Part shown: one piece after another, positions 37,483 through 45,932 of the stretch
How positions within the stretch are numbered: position 1 is the first letter of the stretch
Layout: each line of letters begins with the position of its first letter
Program-made: the position numbers and the translations under genes
NCBI GenBank assembly: GCA_902559985.1
Contig: CACEJY010000005.1
Coordinates: 1 to 64,000 of the forward strand
Origin: an uncultured SAR116 cluster alpha proteobacterium
GTDB lineage: Bacteria; Pseudomonadota; Alphaproteobacteria; Puniceispirillales; Puniceispirillaceae
Reading direction: 5' to 3'
DNA length: 64,000 nt
Notes under the pieces: generated by a model
The model's database searches: none
Told to the model about the DNA's origin: nothing
What the model saw: only the letters and a program-made list of their open reading frames with translations

Positions 37483-39108
37483 CTAACCTTTGTCTAAAAT
37501 CCGCTGACGAAGGGCAAACTTCTGCACTTTTCCGGTCGAGGTTTTTGGAATTGGCTCAAAGCGAAATTCACTTGGCACCTTGAAGCCAGCCAGGTTTTGC
37601 CGGCACCATTCGCGCAATTCATCACTAGTCGTGTTTTTCCCATTAACACACTCGATGAAGGCGCATGGTGTTTCGCCCCATTTTTCATGTGGCATAGCCA
37701 CGACGGCAACCGCGTCCACCACGGGATGTTTATAAAGCGCGTCCTCTACCTCGATGGATGAAATATTTTCACCACCCGAGATGATGATGTCTTTGGATCT
37801 GTCTTTCAACTGGATATAGCCATCGGGGTGTACAACACCAAGATCACCTGAATGAAACCAACCCCCAGCGAACGCACGTTCGGTCGAGGCAGCATTTTTA
37901 AAATAGCCCTTCATGACGACATTACCGCGCATCACAACCTCACCAATGCTGGCTCCATCACGTGGAACCGGTACCAAGCTTTGCGGATCAACGACATCAA
38001 GCCCTTCTAGTGCTAGGTAGCGAACCCCCTGCCGAGCTTTTAAGGCAGCCTGTTCTCCATTATCCAACGTATCCCAGTTTGGATCCCAGTCATTGACCAC
38101 TGATGGACCGTAAGTTTCAGTCAAACCATAAAGATGCGTGACGTTAAATCCAGCATCCTTCATCGCTGCCAATACCGCTTCGGGGGGTGGGGCAGCGGCG
38201 GTGAAAAACTCAACCTCATAATCCAGCTTTGCGTCTTCAGGCTTGCCTGATACTACCATCGACATCACGATTGGTGCCCCGCACATATGGCTAACACGGT
38301 GTTCCAGAATCGCTTCCCAAATATCGTCGGCGCGCACATCACGAAGGCAAACGTGCGTACCGGAAAGGGCCGAAATCGTCCAAGGAAAGCACCAACCATT
38401 GCAATGAAACATTGGTAAAGTCCAAAGATAGATAGCCTGTTTTTTCATCGAGGCGGTGAGGGCATTTCCTTGTGCCAGCAAGTAGGCACCACGGTGATGA
38501 TACACCACGCCTTTAGGATCACCAGTTGTGCCCGATGTGTAATTGATTGAGATTGCATCCCATTCATTGGCTGGCATTTTCCAAAGAAAATCGGCATCGC
38601 CATCAGCTATAAAGGCTTCATATTCGGTCTCATCGTAGGCTGATTTCGGCCCATCATATTCCGCATCATCGTATACAATCAGGCGCGGAGTGCCCTCAGC
38701 CATTTCCAATGCTTCGCGCATGCGCGGCAATAGCGCAACATCCGCGATCACAATTTTGGCTTCTGCATGATCCAATTGGAATGCAATAGTAGCCGCATCA
38801 AGCCGCGTATTCAACGAATGCAGAACCGCCCCCGCCATTGGTACTCCGTAATGCGCCTCGATCATGGCTGGCGTATTTAACAGCATCACAGACACTGTGT
38901 CACCTGGCCCCAGACCAGCACGATCGAGCACACTGGCAAATTGGCAGCACCGCGCATAGAGACCCGCATAATCACGCCGCAATTTACCATGAATAATGGC
39001 CGTATGTTTTGGGAAAACAAGGGCTGCGCGTTCCAAAAATGTCAGCGGCGTCAGAGGCTGATAATTGGCTGGATTTTGGTCAAGTCCAATATCATATGGA
39101 TTAGTCAT
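37483..39108 (-). CDS. Acyl-CoA synthetase (AMP-binding; MMPA-CoA ligase-like group)
   Basis: Adenylate-forming CoA ligase, 541 residues. The phosphate-binding loop is INYTSGTTGDPKGVVYHHRG near residue 190, the A5 motif LTETYGPSV near 333, A7 GWFHSGDLGVVHPDGYIQ near 422-440, A8 IQLKDRSKDIIISGGENISS, and the final catalytic Lys in PKTSTGKVQKFALR near 527. The N-terminus (LTPLTFLERAALVFPKHTAI) is that of the alphaproteobacterial group that includes medium-chain and methylmercaptopropionate (DmdB-type) ligases. It precedes an enoyl-CoA hydratase by 31 bases (upstream gene ends at 39140), a pairing that fits beta-oxidation or DMSP demethylation. Substrate is inference. Confidence 0.88.
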   Translation of the reverse strand: MTNPYDIGLDQNPANYQPLTPLTFLERAALVFPKHTAIIHGKLRRDYAGLYARCCQFASVLDRAGLGPGDTVSVMLLNTPAMIEAHYGVPMAGAVLHSLNTRLDAATIAFQLDHAEAKIVIADVALLPRMREALEMAEGTPRLIVYDDAEYDGPKSAYDETEYEAFIADGDADFLWKMPANEWDAISINYTSGTTGDPKGVVYHHRGAYLLAQGNALTASMKKQAIYLWTLPMFHCNGWCFPWTISALSGTHVCLRDVRADDIWEAILEHRVSHMCGAPIVMSMVVSGKPEDAKLDYEVEFFTAAAPPPEAVLAAMKDAGFNVTHLYGLTETYGPSVVNDWDPNWDTLDNGEQAALKARQGVRYLALEGLDVVDPQSLVPVPRDGASIGEVVMRGNVVMKGYFKNAASTERAFAGGWFHSGDLGVVHPDGYIQLKDRSKDIIISGGENISSIEVEDALYKHPVVDAVAVVAMPHEKWGETPCAFIECVNGKNTTSDELREWCRQNLAGFKVPSEFRFEPIPKTSTGKVQKFALRQRILDKG

Positions 39109-39139
39109 TCGTATTTACCCCCTAAAAAAGTCCTTCACT

Positions 39140-39925
39140 TTACCATTTCGGGTCGCGCTTTTCGATAAAGGCATTAATTCCTTCAGCCGCATCACGATGC
39201 AGCATGTTTTCAACCATCACCCGCGCTGCATAATCATAAGCATCAGCAACTGATAATTCTCGCTGCGCGTAAAAGGCAGCCTTACCGGTTGCCAGTGTAA
39301 CAGCTGATTTACTGGCAATCTTTTTCGCAACATTGGTCACATGATTTTCCAGTTCAGCCGAGACAATCACTGCATTCAATAGCCCAATATCCGCGGCACG
39401 CTCGGCGCTCATCATGTCACCCGTCAAAAGCATCTCCATCGCATGTTTGGCCGCAACGTTGCGCGACAACGCCACCATTGGCGTTGAACAGAATAGGCCT
39501 ATATGAACTCCTGGTGTGCTGAATTTTGCGCTTGGTGATGCAAAGGCAAGATCACAGCTCGCAACAAGCTGGCAGCCCGCTGCTGTTGCCGTTGCGGTTA
39601 CTTCAGCAATCACCGGTTTTGGCGTCTGAAGAATGGCTTGCATCACCGATGAACAACGGGTCATAATCTTCGTAAAGTAGGCCTTGCCCTTATCATCATT
39701 GGCTCGGCCTGCGGTAAGTTCCTTCAAATCATGGCCAGCACAAAACGCCGGGCCATTTGCCGCAATTATGACAGCACGCACGCTGGCATCATCACTTGCC
39801 AATTGAATAGCATCCCACAAATGATCAAGCATGGCTTCAGACAAAGCGTTGCGCCGTGCCGGATCATTTAGCGTCAACCGCAAAATACCGTGCGGCTCGT
39901 GCGTTATTTGCAACAAATCAGCCAT
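39140..39925 (-). CDS. Enoyl-CoA hydratase/isomerase family protein
   Basis: Crotonase-fold protein, 261 residues. The oxyanion-hole regions are FCAGHDLKELTAG near residue 61 and ATAAGCQLVASCDLAFASPS near 110-129. A glutamate pair seen in classical hydratases is not obvious at the second motif (PGVHIGLFCSTPMVALSRNV), and its GLFCSTP form is characteristic of the ECHDC3-like subgroup, whose reactions are less certain. C-terminus: GINAFIEKRDPKW, the usual family ending. Lies upstream of the CoA ligase on the same strand with a 31-base gap, so the two are likely to act in sequence on an acyl-CoA. Confidence 0.85.
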   Translation of the reverse strand: MADLLQITHEPHGILRLTLNDPARRNALSEAMLDHLWDAIQLASDDASVRAVIIAANGPAFCAGHDLKELTAGRANDDKGKAYFTKIMTRCSSVMQAILQTPKPVIAEVTATATAAGCQLVASCDLAFASPSAKFSTPGVHIGLFCSTPMVALSRNVAAKHAMEMLLTGDMMSAERAADIGLLNAVIVSAELENHVTNVAKKIASKSAVTLATGKAAFYAQRELSVADAYDYAARVMVENMLHRDAAEGINAFIEKRDPKW

Positions 39926-40027
39926 GCGATTTTTCCGAACATTATTTGCGATACTTTAGTTAACAACATTCAACTCAAAAATTGTAGGAAAGACAACTAT
40001 GAATCCTTTTGGCAGTTTCCCCCGCTA

Positions 40028-40801
40028 CTAGCTTGTATCAAGACGCCGCTCAAGCCAGCGCACTCCAGCTGAGACAATTAAAATCACCACCAGATATTCA
40101 AGGACAAGAATAGTATAGATTTCCAATGGCCGATATTCAGTAACGACAAGTTCATTCGCTCGGCGGGTAAGTTCCTGCATTCCAATCACTGACACTAGGG
40201 AAGACATTTTCAGCATGTAGACTAGCTGATTGCCAAGAGCCGGTAAAATACGCTTTATCGCCTGCGGCAAGATCACATACCGCATAGTATTGCGGTAATT
40301 CAGCGAGATTGATTGCGCCGCTTCATATTGCCCACGATCAATCGACTGAATGCCAGCCCGAAAAATTTCAGCCTGAAATGCACTATCAGATATGGCCAAA
40401 GCCAGCACACCCGCCCAGAACACCGAAATCGAAATGCCAGCGACTTGTGGCAGCCCATAATAAACCCACAAAATTAGCACCAGAATAGGAATGGCTCGCA
40501 CGAGTTCAACAAAAACGCGGTTAATCGTCTTTGGCGTACGCCGCGCCGAAAGGCCTGGCAAGGCTACAATCAGGCCAAGACATATTGAAATGGAAATTGC
40601 AGTCACTGACAAAGCCATTGTGTAGTAGAGCCCATCAATCAGAAATGCCAGGTTTTGTCTGCCAGTCTCGGTCGCTGGACTCACAACATACCAACCCCAG
40701 TTATCGGCGCAGCCACCAAGCAACAAAAGGCTGAAAAGCGCCGCGAGGCGAAGCCAGAATGACAACTGGAAAAGACAGGGTTTTATCAAATTCATCTGCA
40801 C
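40028..40801 (-). CDS. Polar amino-acid ABC transporter permease
   Basis: Inner-membrane permease of the HisM/GlnP/ArtQ family, 257 residues, about five spans. Near the N-terminus there is LAFLIDGLYYTMALSVTAIS, then VFVELVRAIPILVLILWVYY, and the EAA loop is SLNYRNTMRYVILPQAIKRI near residues 179-198. It begins with a Cys-containing hydrophobic stretch (LLLLGGCADNWGWYVVSP), which could be read as a lipobox but is more likely the first span. It lies 13 bases downstream of its ATPase partner. The substrate-binding protein is transcribed in the opposite direction at 41821-42609, across a structured intergenic region. Confidence 0.9.
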   Translation of the reverse strand: MQMNLIKPCLFQLSFWLRLAALFSLLLLGGCADNWGWYVVSPATETGRQNLAFLIDGLYYTMALSVTAISISICLGLIVALPGLSARRTPKTINRVFVELVRAIPILVLILWVYYGLPQVAGISISVFWAGVLALAISDSAFQAEIFRAGIQSIDRGQYEAAQSISLNYRNTMRYVILPQAIKRILPALGNQLVYMLKMSSLVSVIGMQELTRRANELVVTEYRPLEIYTILVLEYLVVILIVSAGVRWLERRLDTS

Positions 40802-40814
40802 AGCTGCACCGCCT

Positions 40815-41567
40815 TTAATGTCTTAGAATTTGACTAAGGAATAATTTACAACGATCACTTTTTGGCGCGGTAAAGAATGTTTTTGGAGGCCCGGTCTCAA
40901 CAATCTTCCCGTGATCCATGAACAACATCATATCGGCAACCTGACGCGCAAAGCCCATTTCATGAGTTACACAAATCATTGTCATGCCGCTATCTGCCAG
41001 TTCTTCGATCACATCCAGCACCTCGGCAATCATTTCAGGATCAAGCGCTGATGTTGGTTCATCGAACAACATAATCTTCGGCATCATACAGAGTGCACGG
41101 GCAATCGCTACCCGCTGTTGTTGACCACCCGATAGCTGAGCTGGGTATTTATCAAGCTGTTCTGGAATGCGGACCCGTTCAAGATATTGCATAGCAAGAT
41201 CGCGAGCTTCGGACTCGGGAAGTTGGCGAGCCCGCACCGGCCCAAGCATCAGATTTTCTAAAATTGTCAAATGAGGAAATAGGTTAAATTGTTGGAACAC
41301 CATACCGACGTTATTGCGTAGAACGTCTTGGCCTGCCGGACTGCCATCAACAATTTTGCCATCGATAAAGATTTTACCTTTTTCATGAATTTCGAGACGG
41401 TTGATACACCGAATTAGAGTTGATTTTCCTGAGCCAGATGGACCACAAATAACCAGCTTTTGGCCCAGTTCTATGTCAAGCGACACCGAGTCAAGCGCGC
41501 AAAACTGACCGAAATGTTTTGAAACACTTTGTATCTGAATAAATGGCTTGTCAGAGGATCTAGTCAT
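40815..41567 (-). CDS. Polar amino-acid ABC transporter ATPase
   Basis: ATPase subunit of the HisP/GlnQ/AapP family, 250 residues. All motifs are intact: Walker A GPSGSGKSTLIRCINRLE, Q-loop VFQQFNLFPHLTIL, signature [17 protein letters not shown], Walker [18 protein letters not shown]-loop [15 protein letters not shown]. It is a close paralogue of the frameshifted aapP at 14882-15671 and shows what the intact sequence looks like in this genome. Upstream of it lies the structured region 41609-41693 and the divergent binding-protein gene; the permease follows. Confidence 0.95.
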   Translation of the reverse strand: MTRSSDKPFIQIQSVSKHFGQFCALDSVSLDIELGQKLVICGPSGSGKSTLIRCINRLEIHEKGKIFIDGKIVDGSPAGQDVLRNNVGMVFQQFNLFPHLTILENLMLGPVRARQLPESEARDLAMQYLERVRIPEQLDKYPAQLSGGQQQRVAIARALCMMPKIMLFDEPTSALDPEMIAEVLDVIEELADSGMTMICVTHEMGFARQVADMMLFMDHGKIVETGPPKTFFTAPKSDRCKLFLSQILRH

Positions 41568-41608
41568 ATTGGCGTTTACCTATTGTATTAATATTCCTCG
41601 GACAGGGC

Positions 41609-41693
41609 AGCGTTAGGCGATGATCACAAAAGTGATCTGTGTAAGCGGCGCCCTAACGCTCTTGTTCTTAGCCGATTCCTCTGTCAGCGGCTA
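41609..41693. promoter_or_regulatory. Structured intergenic element between ABC ATPase and binding-protein genes
   Basis: Two dyads lie in the 253-base divergent intergenic region. The first, AGCGTTAGGCG at 41609-41619 against CGCCCTAACGCT at 41649-41660, pairs at eleven positions with one bulge and encloses a small hairpin, GATCAC at 41622-41627 and GTGATC at 41632-41637. The second, TAGCCG at 41669-41674 against CGGCTA at 41688-41693, follows. On the minus strand the element ends about 40 bases before the ATPase start codon and would be part of its leader RNA. It does not match a riboswitch I know; it could equally be a DNA operator. Confidence 0.5.
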
Positions 41694-41820
41694 GCCCCGA
41701 ATCAGACATATGCATGAAACCTGCTTCAAACCTTGCATTGCAGCGCCAATCGCCTATCATTAACTCAGAATTGTAAAATAAACACCCATAACAAAACAAA
41801 GTAGTCCAAGGAGACTTTTG

Positions 41821-42609
41821 ATGCGCTTCATGAAAATGATAACCACCCTTTTTACCTTTGCCACTGCAACCGCAACCATGGCCGTACCATCTTACGCTGC
41901 GAGCGTTCTGAGTGAAATCCTGTCCGGCGGTGTGCTAAAAGTTGGCACAACCGGGGACTGGAACCCAATGACGATGAAGGACCCTGCCAATAATAGCTAC
42001 ACCGGATACGACATCGATGTGATGACTGCGCTTGCAAAGGACCTAGGGGTTAAAGTTGAATTTGTACCGACTGACTGGAAAACGCTGGTCAGTGGTGTAA
42101 CCTCTGGCAAATATCACATGACTGGTTCAGCCTCAATTTCACCAAGCCGTGCGAAAGCTGCTGGTTATTCAAACAGCTATTTTTCCCTGGCAACGGTGCC
42201 GCTGACACTGAAGAAGAATTCGGACAAATATACCGATTGGAGTGATTTGAACAAAGCATCTGTAACTGTTGCCGCCACCCTTGGCACAACACAAGAAAAA
42301 CAGGTTAAACAGTTCTTCCCAAATGCAAAATATAAAATTGTTGAGGCTCCAGCCCGTGATTTTCAAGAAGTGCTTGCGGGGCGCGCCGATGCTCATATCA
42401 CATCAAATGTCGAGGCCTATAAGCTAGTCGCAAAATACCCGCAAATGATGGTGGTTCCAGTATCAGCTCCAAAGGCGCCAACCCCAATTGCAATGCTGTT
42501 GCCACAGGGTGATCAGGTATGGATCAATTATGTTAATACGTGGATTGCCCTTAAAACCGAGCGTGGATTTTTTGACGAGCTTGGGCGAAAATGGCAGCTA
42601 TCTAATTAA
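41821..42609 (+). CDS. Polar amino-acid ABC transporter substrate-binding protein
   Basis: SBP family-3 periplasmic binding protein, 262 residues. A signal peptide covers roughly residues 1-27 (ITTLFTFATATATMAVPSYA, cleavage after SYA). The mature domain has VLKVGTTGDWNPMTM followed by YTGYDIDVMTALAKDLGVKV near residues 58-77, then WKTLVSGVTSGKYHMTGSAS and AGRADAHITSNVEAYKLV. The ATG at 41821, after AAGGAGA, is preferred over a TTG one codon upstream. Its partner ATPase and permease are divergent, 250 bases to the left. A terminator follows at 42633. Confidence 0.92.
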   Translation: MRFMKMITTLFTFATATATMAVPSYAASVLSEILSGGVLKVGTTGDWNPMTMKDPANNSYTGYDIDVMTALAKDLGVKVEFVPTDWKTLVSGVTSGKYHMTGSASISPSRAKAAGYSNSYFSLATVPLTLKKNSDKYTDWSDLNKASVTVAATLGTTQEKQVKQFFPNAKYKIVEAPARDFQEVLAGRADAHITSNVEAYKLVAKYPQMMVVPVSAPKAPTPIAMLLPQGDQVWINYVNTWIALKTERGFFDELGRKWQLSN

Positions 42610-42632
42610 TAGCTTACATATCAATTGCTGCG

Positions 42633-42663
42633 AAAGAGAGGCACAGTTGGCCTCTCTTTTTTT
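42633..42663 (+). terminator. Rho-independent terminator after the binding-protein gene
   Basis: GAGAGGC at 42636-42642 and GCCTCTC at 42650-42656 form a perfect stem with a seven-base loop, extended by A/T pairs and followed by seven T. It ends the binding-protein transcript before the GST gene at 42697. Confidence 0.9.
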
Positions 42664-42696
42664 GGCTGATTTCATACTCGATGGAGATGCGGCGCA

Positions 42697-43350
42697 ATGC
42701 TTTTCTTATATGATCTAGCGGTCAGCAGCTACGGCTGCAAAACGCGTATTCTACTTCGTCATAAGGGACTTGAATGGACTACTCTTTCCCCACCCGATGG
42801 TTATGGCAGTTCAGCCTATTGCAAAATTGTGCCATCCGGCACCATTCCAGCTCTGGTGCATAATGGCTTTACTCTAGCCGAGTCTGACGCGATTGCCGAA
42901 TATATAAATGATCTCAACCCTCAGCCGGCAATGCTGCCAGAAGACATCCAAAAACGCGCTATCGCGCGTGCCCTGTCTCGCTTTCACGACACTCGTATAG
43001 AGCCTGTACTGCGAGCGTATTTTGCGCAGGTGGCTCCGGCTAGTCGCAGTGCTGACTTCATCGCCCAAAATGCCAAATTGTTGCAAAAGCGCTTTGATCA
43101 GTTTAACCAGATGGTTGTGCCATCCCCACTTTTAATGGGAAACCAACTTAGCCTTGCTGATTGTGGTTTTGCACCCAGCTTTGCCATTTTGCGCTGTTTG
43201 CAGACTTTGCTTGGCTTTGATTTTGTGTTACCGGACCGATTGAGGGCCTATGAGACTGCGCTGGTTGCTCACCCATCAGTTTGCAACGAGTATGATGATT
43301 ATGTGGCCATATTAGAAAAATGGGCGGCGGCTAAATGCAGTGAGACGTAA
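42697..43350 (+). CDS. Glutathione S-transferase family protein
   Basis: Soluble GST-like protein, 217 residues. The N-terminal domain opens LFLYDLAVSSYGCKTRILLR, with the conserved Ser-x-x-Gly-Cys-K-style region; VPSGTIPALVHNGFTLAESD carries the cis-Pro and E-S gamma-glutamyl-binding pair near residues 48-65. The helical domain has LLMGNQLSLADCGFAPSFAI near 147-166, the usual D-x-S/C-x-A-D motif. It is preceded by a terminator and has its own GGAG ribosome-binding site. Closest general group is the bacterial nu/beta-like GSTs. Substrate unknown. Confidence 0.85.
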   Translation: MLFLYDLAVSSYGCKTRILLRHKGLEWTTLSPPDGYGSSAYCKIVPSGTIPALVHNGFTLAESDAIAEYINDLNPQPAMLPEDIQKRAIARALSRFHDTRIEPVLRAYFAQVAPASRSADFIAQNAKLLQKRFDQFNQMVVPSPLLMGNQLSLADCGFAPSFAILRCLQTLLGFDFVLPDRLRAYETALVAHPSVCNEYDDYVAILEKWAAAKCSET

Positions 43351-43470
43351 TCCCGCGGCAATCCCCATTGACCTAAATTTTGTTTCAGGCCTAATCTCAA
43401 CATCAACCCGCATTCAAGTCCGGTACCGAAAAGCCCATATGACGCTTGTTAGAATCGGAATTGGTAATAC

Positions 43471-44391
43471 ATGACACTATCATCGTCCTTTCAAAATCTT
43501 AAGCCTCAGATGCGCGCAACAATCCTTATGATTGTGGCTTTGTTTATGTTTGCTTGCATGAGTGTTTTTATTCGTCTCTCCACTAACAGCCTGCCAGTTG
43601 TAGAGGTAGTTTTTTTCAGAAATGCGCTTGCGGTCATGTTACTAATGCCGTTAATCATGCATACCGGTTGGTCTAGCCTGCGCATGAATAAGCCAAATTT
43701 ATTTTTCTTAAGAGCACTAATCAATGTAGGCGGCATGTTTGCCGGCTTTACCGCGTTGACCTTGATACCCCTAGCCCAAGTGACAGCGCTCAGCTTTACA
43801 GGACCGTTGTTCGTAACCATTGGTGCGGTTCTGTTCCTTGGAGAGGTCATTCGCGCACGCCGTATTGCCGGAATTGTCGTTGGTTTTTTCGGCACGCTTA
43901 TCATTCTACAACCGGGTTTTACCGAAATTTCATTTGGCGCAATGTTGGCCCTTGCTAGCACCCTCTCGATTGCCATGGCTTCACTGATTGTAAAAAAGCT
44001 GACAGCCACCGAAACACCCGAGGCAATCGTAACATGGATGGTTGTCATGCAATCACCGCTAGCCTTGATACCAGCAATCAGCGTTTGGCAATGGCCAACG
44101 CTCGAGGCTTGGGTCTATTTGTGGGCGATGGCATTGACTGCAACGATTGCACATCTATGTTTTACCCGCGCATTTCGGCTTGTTGATATTACCGCCCTGC
44201 AACCACTGGAATTTATCAAATTACCGTTTACAGTTTTTCTGGCGTGGATCGTTTTTGCAGAATGGCCCGGCTTGTGGACCTGGGTTGGAGGGACAGTGAT
44301 TTTTGCCTCAACCGTTTATATCACTCAACGAGAAACAAAAGCGAAAAAATCGATACGCCCCAATGCCGGCCTTCGTGAGACAAAGTTGTAG
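43471..44391 (+). CDS. EamA/DMT-family transporter
   Basis: EamA-superfamily transporter, 306 residues, about ten spans, paralogue of the one at 2235-3242. It begins LMIVALFMFACMSVFIRLST with VEVVFFRNALAVMLLMPLIM, has ITALQPLEFIKLPFTVFLAW in the second repeat, and ends YITQRETKAKK. Its N-terminal alignment with the first paralogue suggests the latter's annotated start is too long by about 20-35 residues. It faces pyrC tail to tail with a 17-base gap. Substrate unknown. Confidence 0.85.
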   Translation: MTLSSSFQNLKPQMRATILMIVALFMFACMSVFIRLSTNSLPVVEVVFFRNALAVMLLMPLIMHTGWSSLRMNKPNLFFLRALINVGGMFAGFTALTLIPLAQVTALSFTGPLFVTIGAVLFLGEVIRARRIAGIVVGFFGTLIILQPGFTEISFGAMLALASTLSIAMASLIVKKLTATETPEAIVTWMVVMQSPLALIPAISVWQWPTLEAWVYLWAMALTATIAHLCFTRAFRLVDITALQPLEFIKLPFTVFLAWIVFAEWPGLWTWVGGTVIFASTVYITQRETKAKKSIRPNAGLRETKL

Positions 44392-44408
44392 TACATTCAG
44401 ATAAATAA

Positions 44409-45449
44409 CTACGATTTAACCGCCCAGAAAAGTGGAAATCCACAATCAAAAATTGTCAACTCACCGTCAGGGGTAGCTCGACTTTTGGGGTAAATTACAG
44501 GCTCACTTTGTTTTACAAGAGTTACCCGCTCCTTGTTGATTGGTAATTGATAAAAGGCCGGCCCATGCAATGATGTGAAGCCCTCCAGGCGATCAAGTGC
44601 ACTTTCCCCTTCAAATATATGGGCAAGACATGACATTGTGTTTGGCGACGTGTATATGCCCGCACAGCCACACGCCATGAGTTTTGCTGTGTCTAAATGC
44701 GGAGCACTATCCGTGCCAAGGAAAAAACTTTGATCACCAGATACTGCTGCTCTGACAAGGGCACGACGATGGCTCTCTCGCTTGGCTACTGGGAGACAAT
44801 AATAATGCGGCCTGATCCCACCCGCAAGAATATGATTACGATTAATAAATAAATGGTGCGTCGTGATTGTAGCGGCAATTGTTTTGCCACCGTTTTTGAC
44901 ATAATCAACACCATCACTAGTGGTCACATGCTCCAGCACGACTCGTAATTCTGGGATGCGGCGACGCAATGGGTCAAGAACTGTCTCTATAAAGACCAAC
45001 TCCCGATCAAAAATATCAACTTTCGGGTCGGTCACCTCGCCATGTACACAAAGCGGAAGCCCAATGCTAGCCATCATTTCAAGGACTGGCATAACCTTTT
45101 CCAGGTCGCGCACACCTGATGCTGAATTTGTGGTTGCCCCCGCCGGATATAACTTGACCGCATGAACAAGCCCTCGCTTTGCCGCGTCAGCCACGTCATG
45201 AAGTTGAGTGGTTTCGGTCAGGTATAGTGTCATCAGCGGGGTAAAATGATGTTCGGGGTTAAGACAGGACAGAATGCGATCACGATAAGCCGCTGCATCA
45301 GCACCGGTCACGACTGGTGGAATCAAATTTGGCATAATAATCGCCCGGCCAAAGTGGCGAGAGGTATCATCTATTACCGCTGCAAGCATTTTTCCATCAC
45401 GGAGGTGCAGATGCCAATCATCTGGGCGGCAAATAGATAATTGTTTCAT
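44409..45449 (-). CDS. pyrC: Dihydroorotase (class II)
   Basis: Zinc amidohydrolase, 346 residues, which cyclises carbamoyl-aspartate to dihydroorotate in pyrimidine synthesis. It opens [19 protein letters not shown], the class II start with the HxH metal ligands. [17 protein letters not shown] holds the carboxylated Lys near residue 101, LCVHGEV a metal His, and [13 protein letters not shown] another. [15 protein letters not shown] near 246 carries the catalytic Asp. Length equals E. coli PyrC. A GGGGG ribosome-binding site lies six bases before the ATG. It is divergent from hppA across a 480-base region. Confidence 0.96.
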   Translation of the reverse strand: MKQLSICRPDDWHLHLRDGKMLAAVIDDTSRHFGRAIIMPNLIPPVVTGADAAAYRDRILSCLNPEHHFTPLMTLYLTETTQLHDVADAAKRGLVHAVKLYPAGATTNSASGVRDLEKVMPVLEMMASIGLPLCVHGEVTDPKVDIFDRELVFIETVLDPLRRRIPELRVVLEHVTTSDGVDYVKNGGKTIAATITTHHLFINRNHILAGGIRPHYYCLPVAKRESHRRALVRAAVSGDQSFFLGTDSAPHLDTAKLMACGCAGIYTSPNTMSCLAHIFEGESALDRLEGFTSLHGPAFYQLPINKERVTLVKQSEPVIYPKSRATPDGELTIFDCGFPLFWAVKS

Positions 45450-45774
45450 ACCATCCCCCTTTAAATTTTCTAAAGAAAGGCTTATCGACCACTCTAATTA
45501 AATCACTCTCCTGAAATCACCAATATTTGTCCGAAAAAAATCTGTGACAAACGTATCAGGCATTGGCAATTCCAGTCACTAGATCTACTTTTAACAAGGT
45601 TCCCGTTTTTTCACCCAAGAGTTTTTTTACAGGTGACAATTTCTTTGGCACAAAAATAAACAGAAAAGCTTTTCCATTTTTCAACGCGTATTCGCCGCTA
45701 ATGTAAACAAAATATCTGGCAAAACACAGCGAAAACCAATTAAATTTTCGGCATTAATAATGTCTAAAAATATG
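45450..45774. other. Non-coding upstream region between pyrC and hppA
   Basis: This is the left part of the longest gene-free stretch in the window (45450-45932). I see no open frame with a ribosome-binding site and no clear RNA gene; it is AT-rich with several T runs. It should contain the pyrC promoter. The right part holds the hppA promoter and two palindromes described separately. Confidence 0.5.
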
Positions 45775-45789
45775 GTATGTAATACATAC
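45775..45789. promoter_or_regulatory. Perfect 15-base palindrome upstream of hppA
   Basis: GTATGTA-A-TACATAC is an exact inverted repeat around one central base. It is centred about 60 bases upstream of the -35 box of the predicted hppA promoter, a position suited to an activator or distal operator site. Seen in sequence; binding factor unknown. Confidence 0.5.
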
Positions 45790-45834
45790 AATTTTCGCCG
45801 AGCCAAAGCCTACCAAAACCCCGATATTCTTGGG

Positions 45835-45863
45835 TTTACACTATGACTTATAGCCGCTATAAA
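45835..45863 (+). promoter_or_regulatory. Sigma-70-type promoter of hppA with overlapping palindrome
   Basis: TTTACA at 45835-45840 and TATAAA at 45858-45863 are separated by exactly 17 bases, a near-consensus housekeeping promoter on the hppA strand. A perfect palindrome, TTATAGC-C-GCTATAA at 45848-45862, spans the spacer and the -10 box, which is where a repressor would block transcription. The start point would lie near 45870, about 60 bases before the hppA ATG. Confidence 0.6.
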
Positions 45864-45932
45864 CGCGACGGTTTTGCGCCTCTCTTTTTTTACCGAGTAT
45901 AGCGCTTTTTTTCAAAATAAGAGGATATCTTT

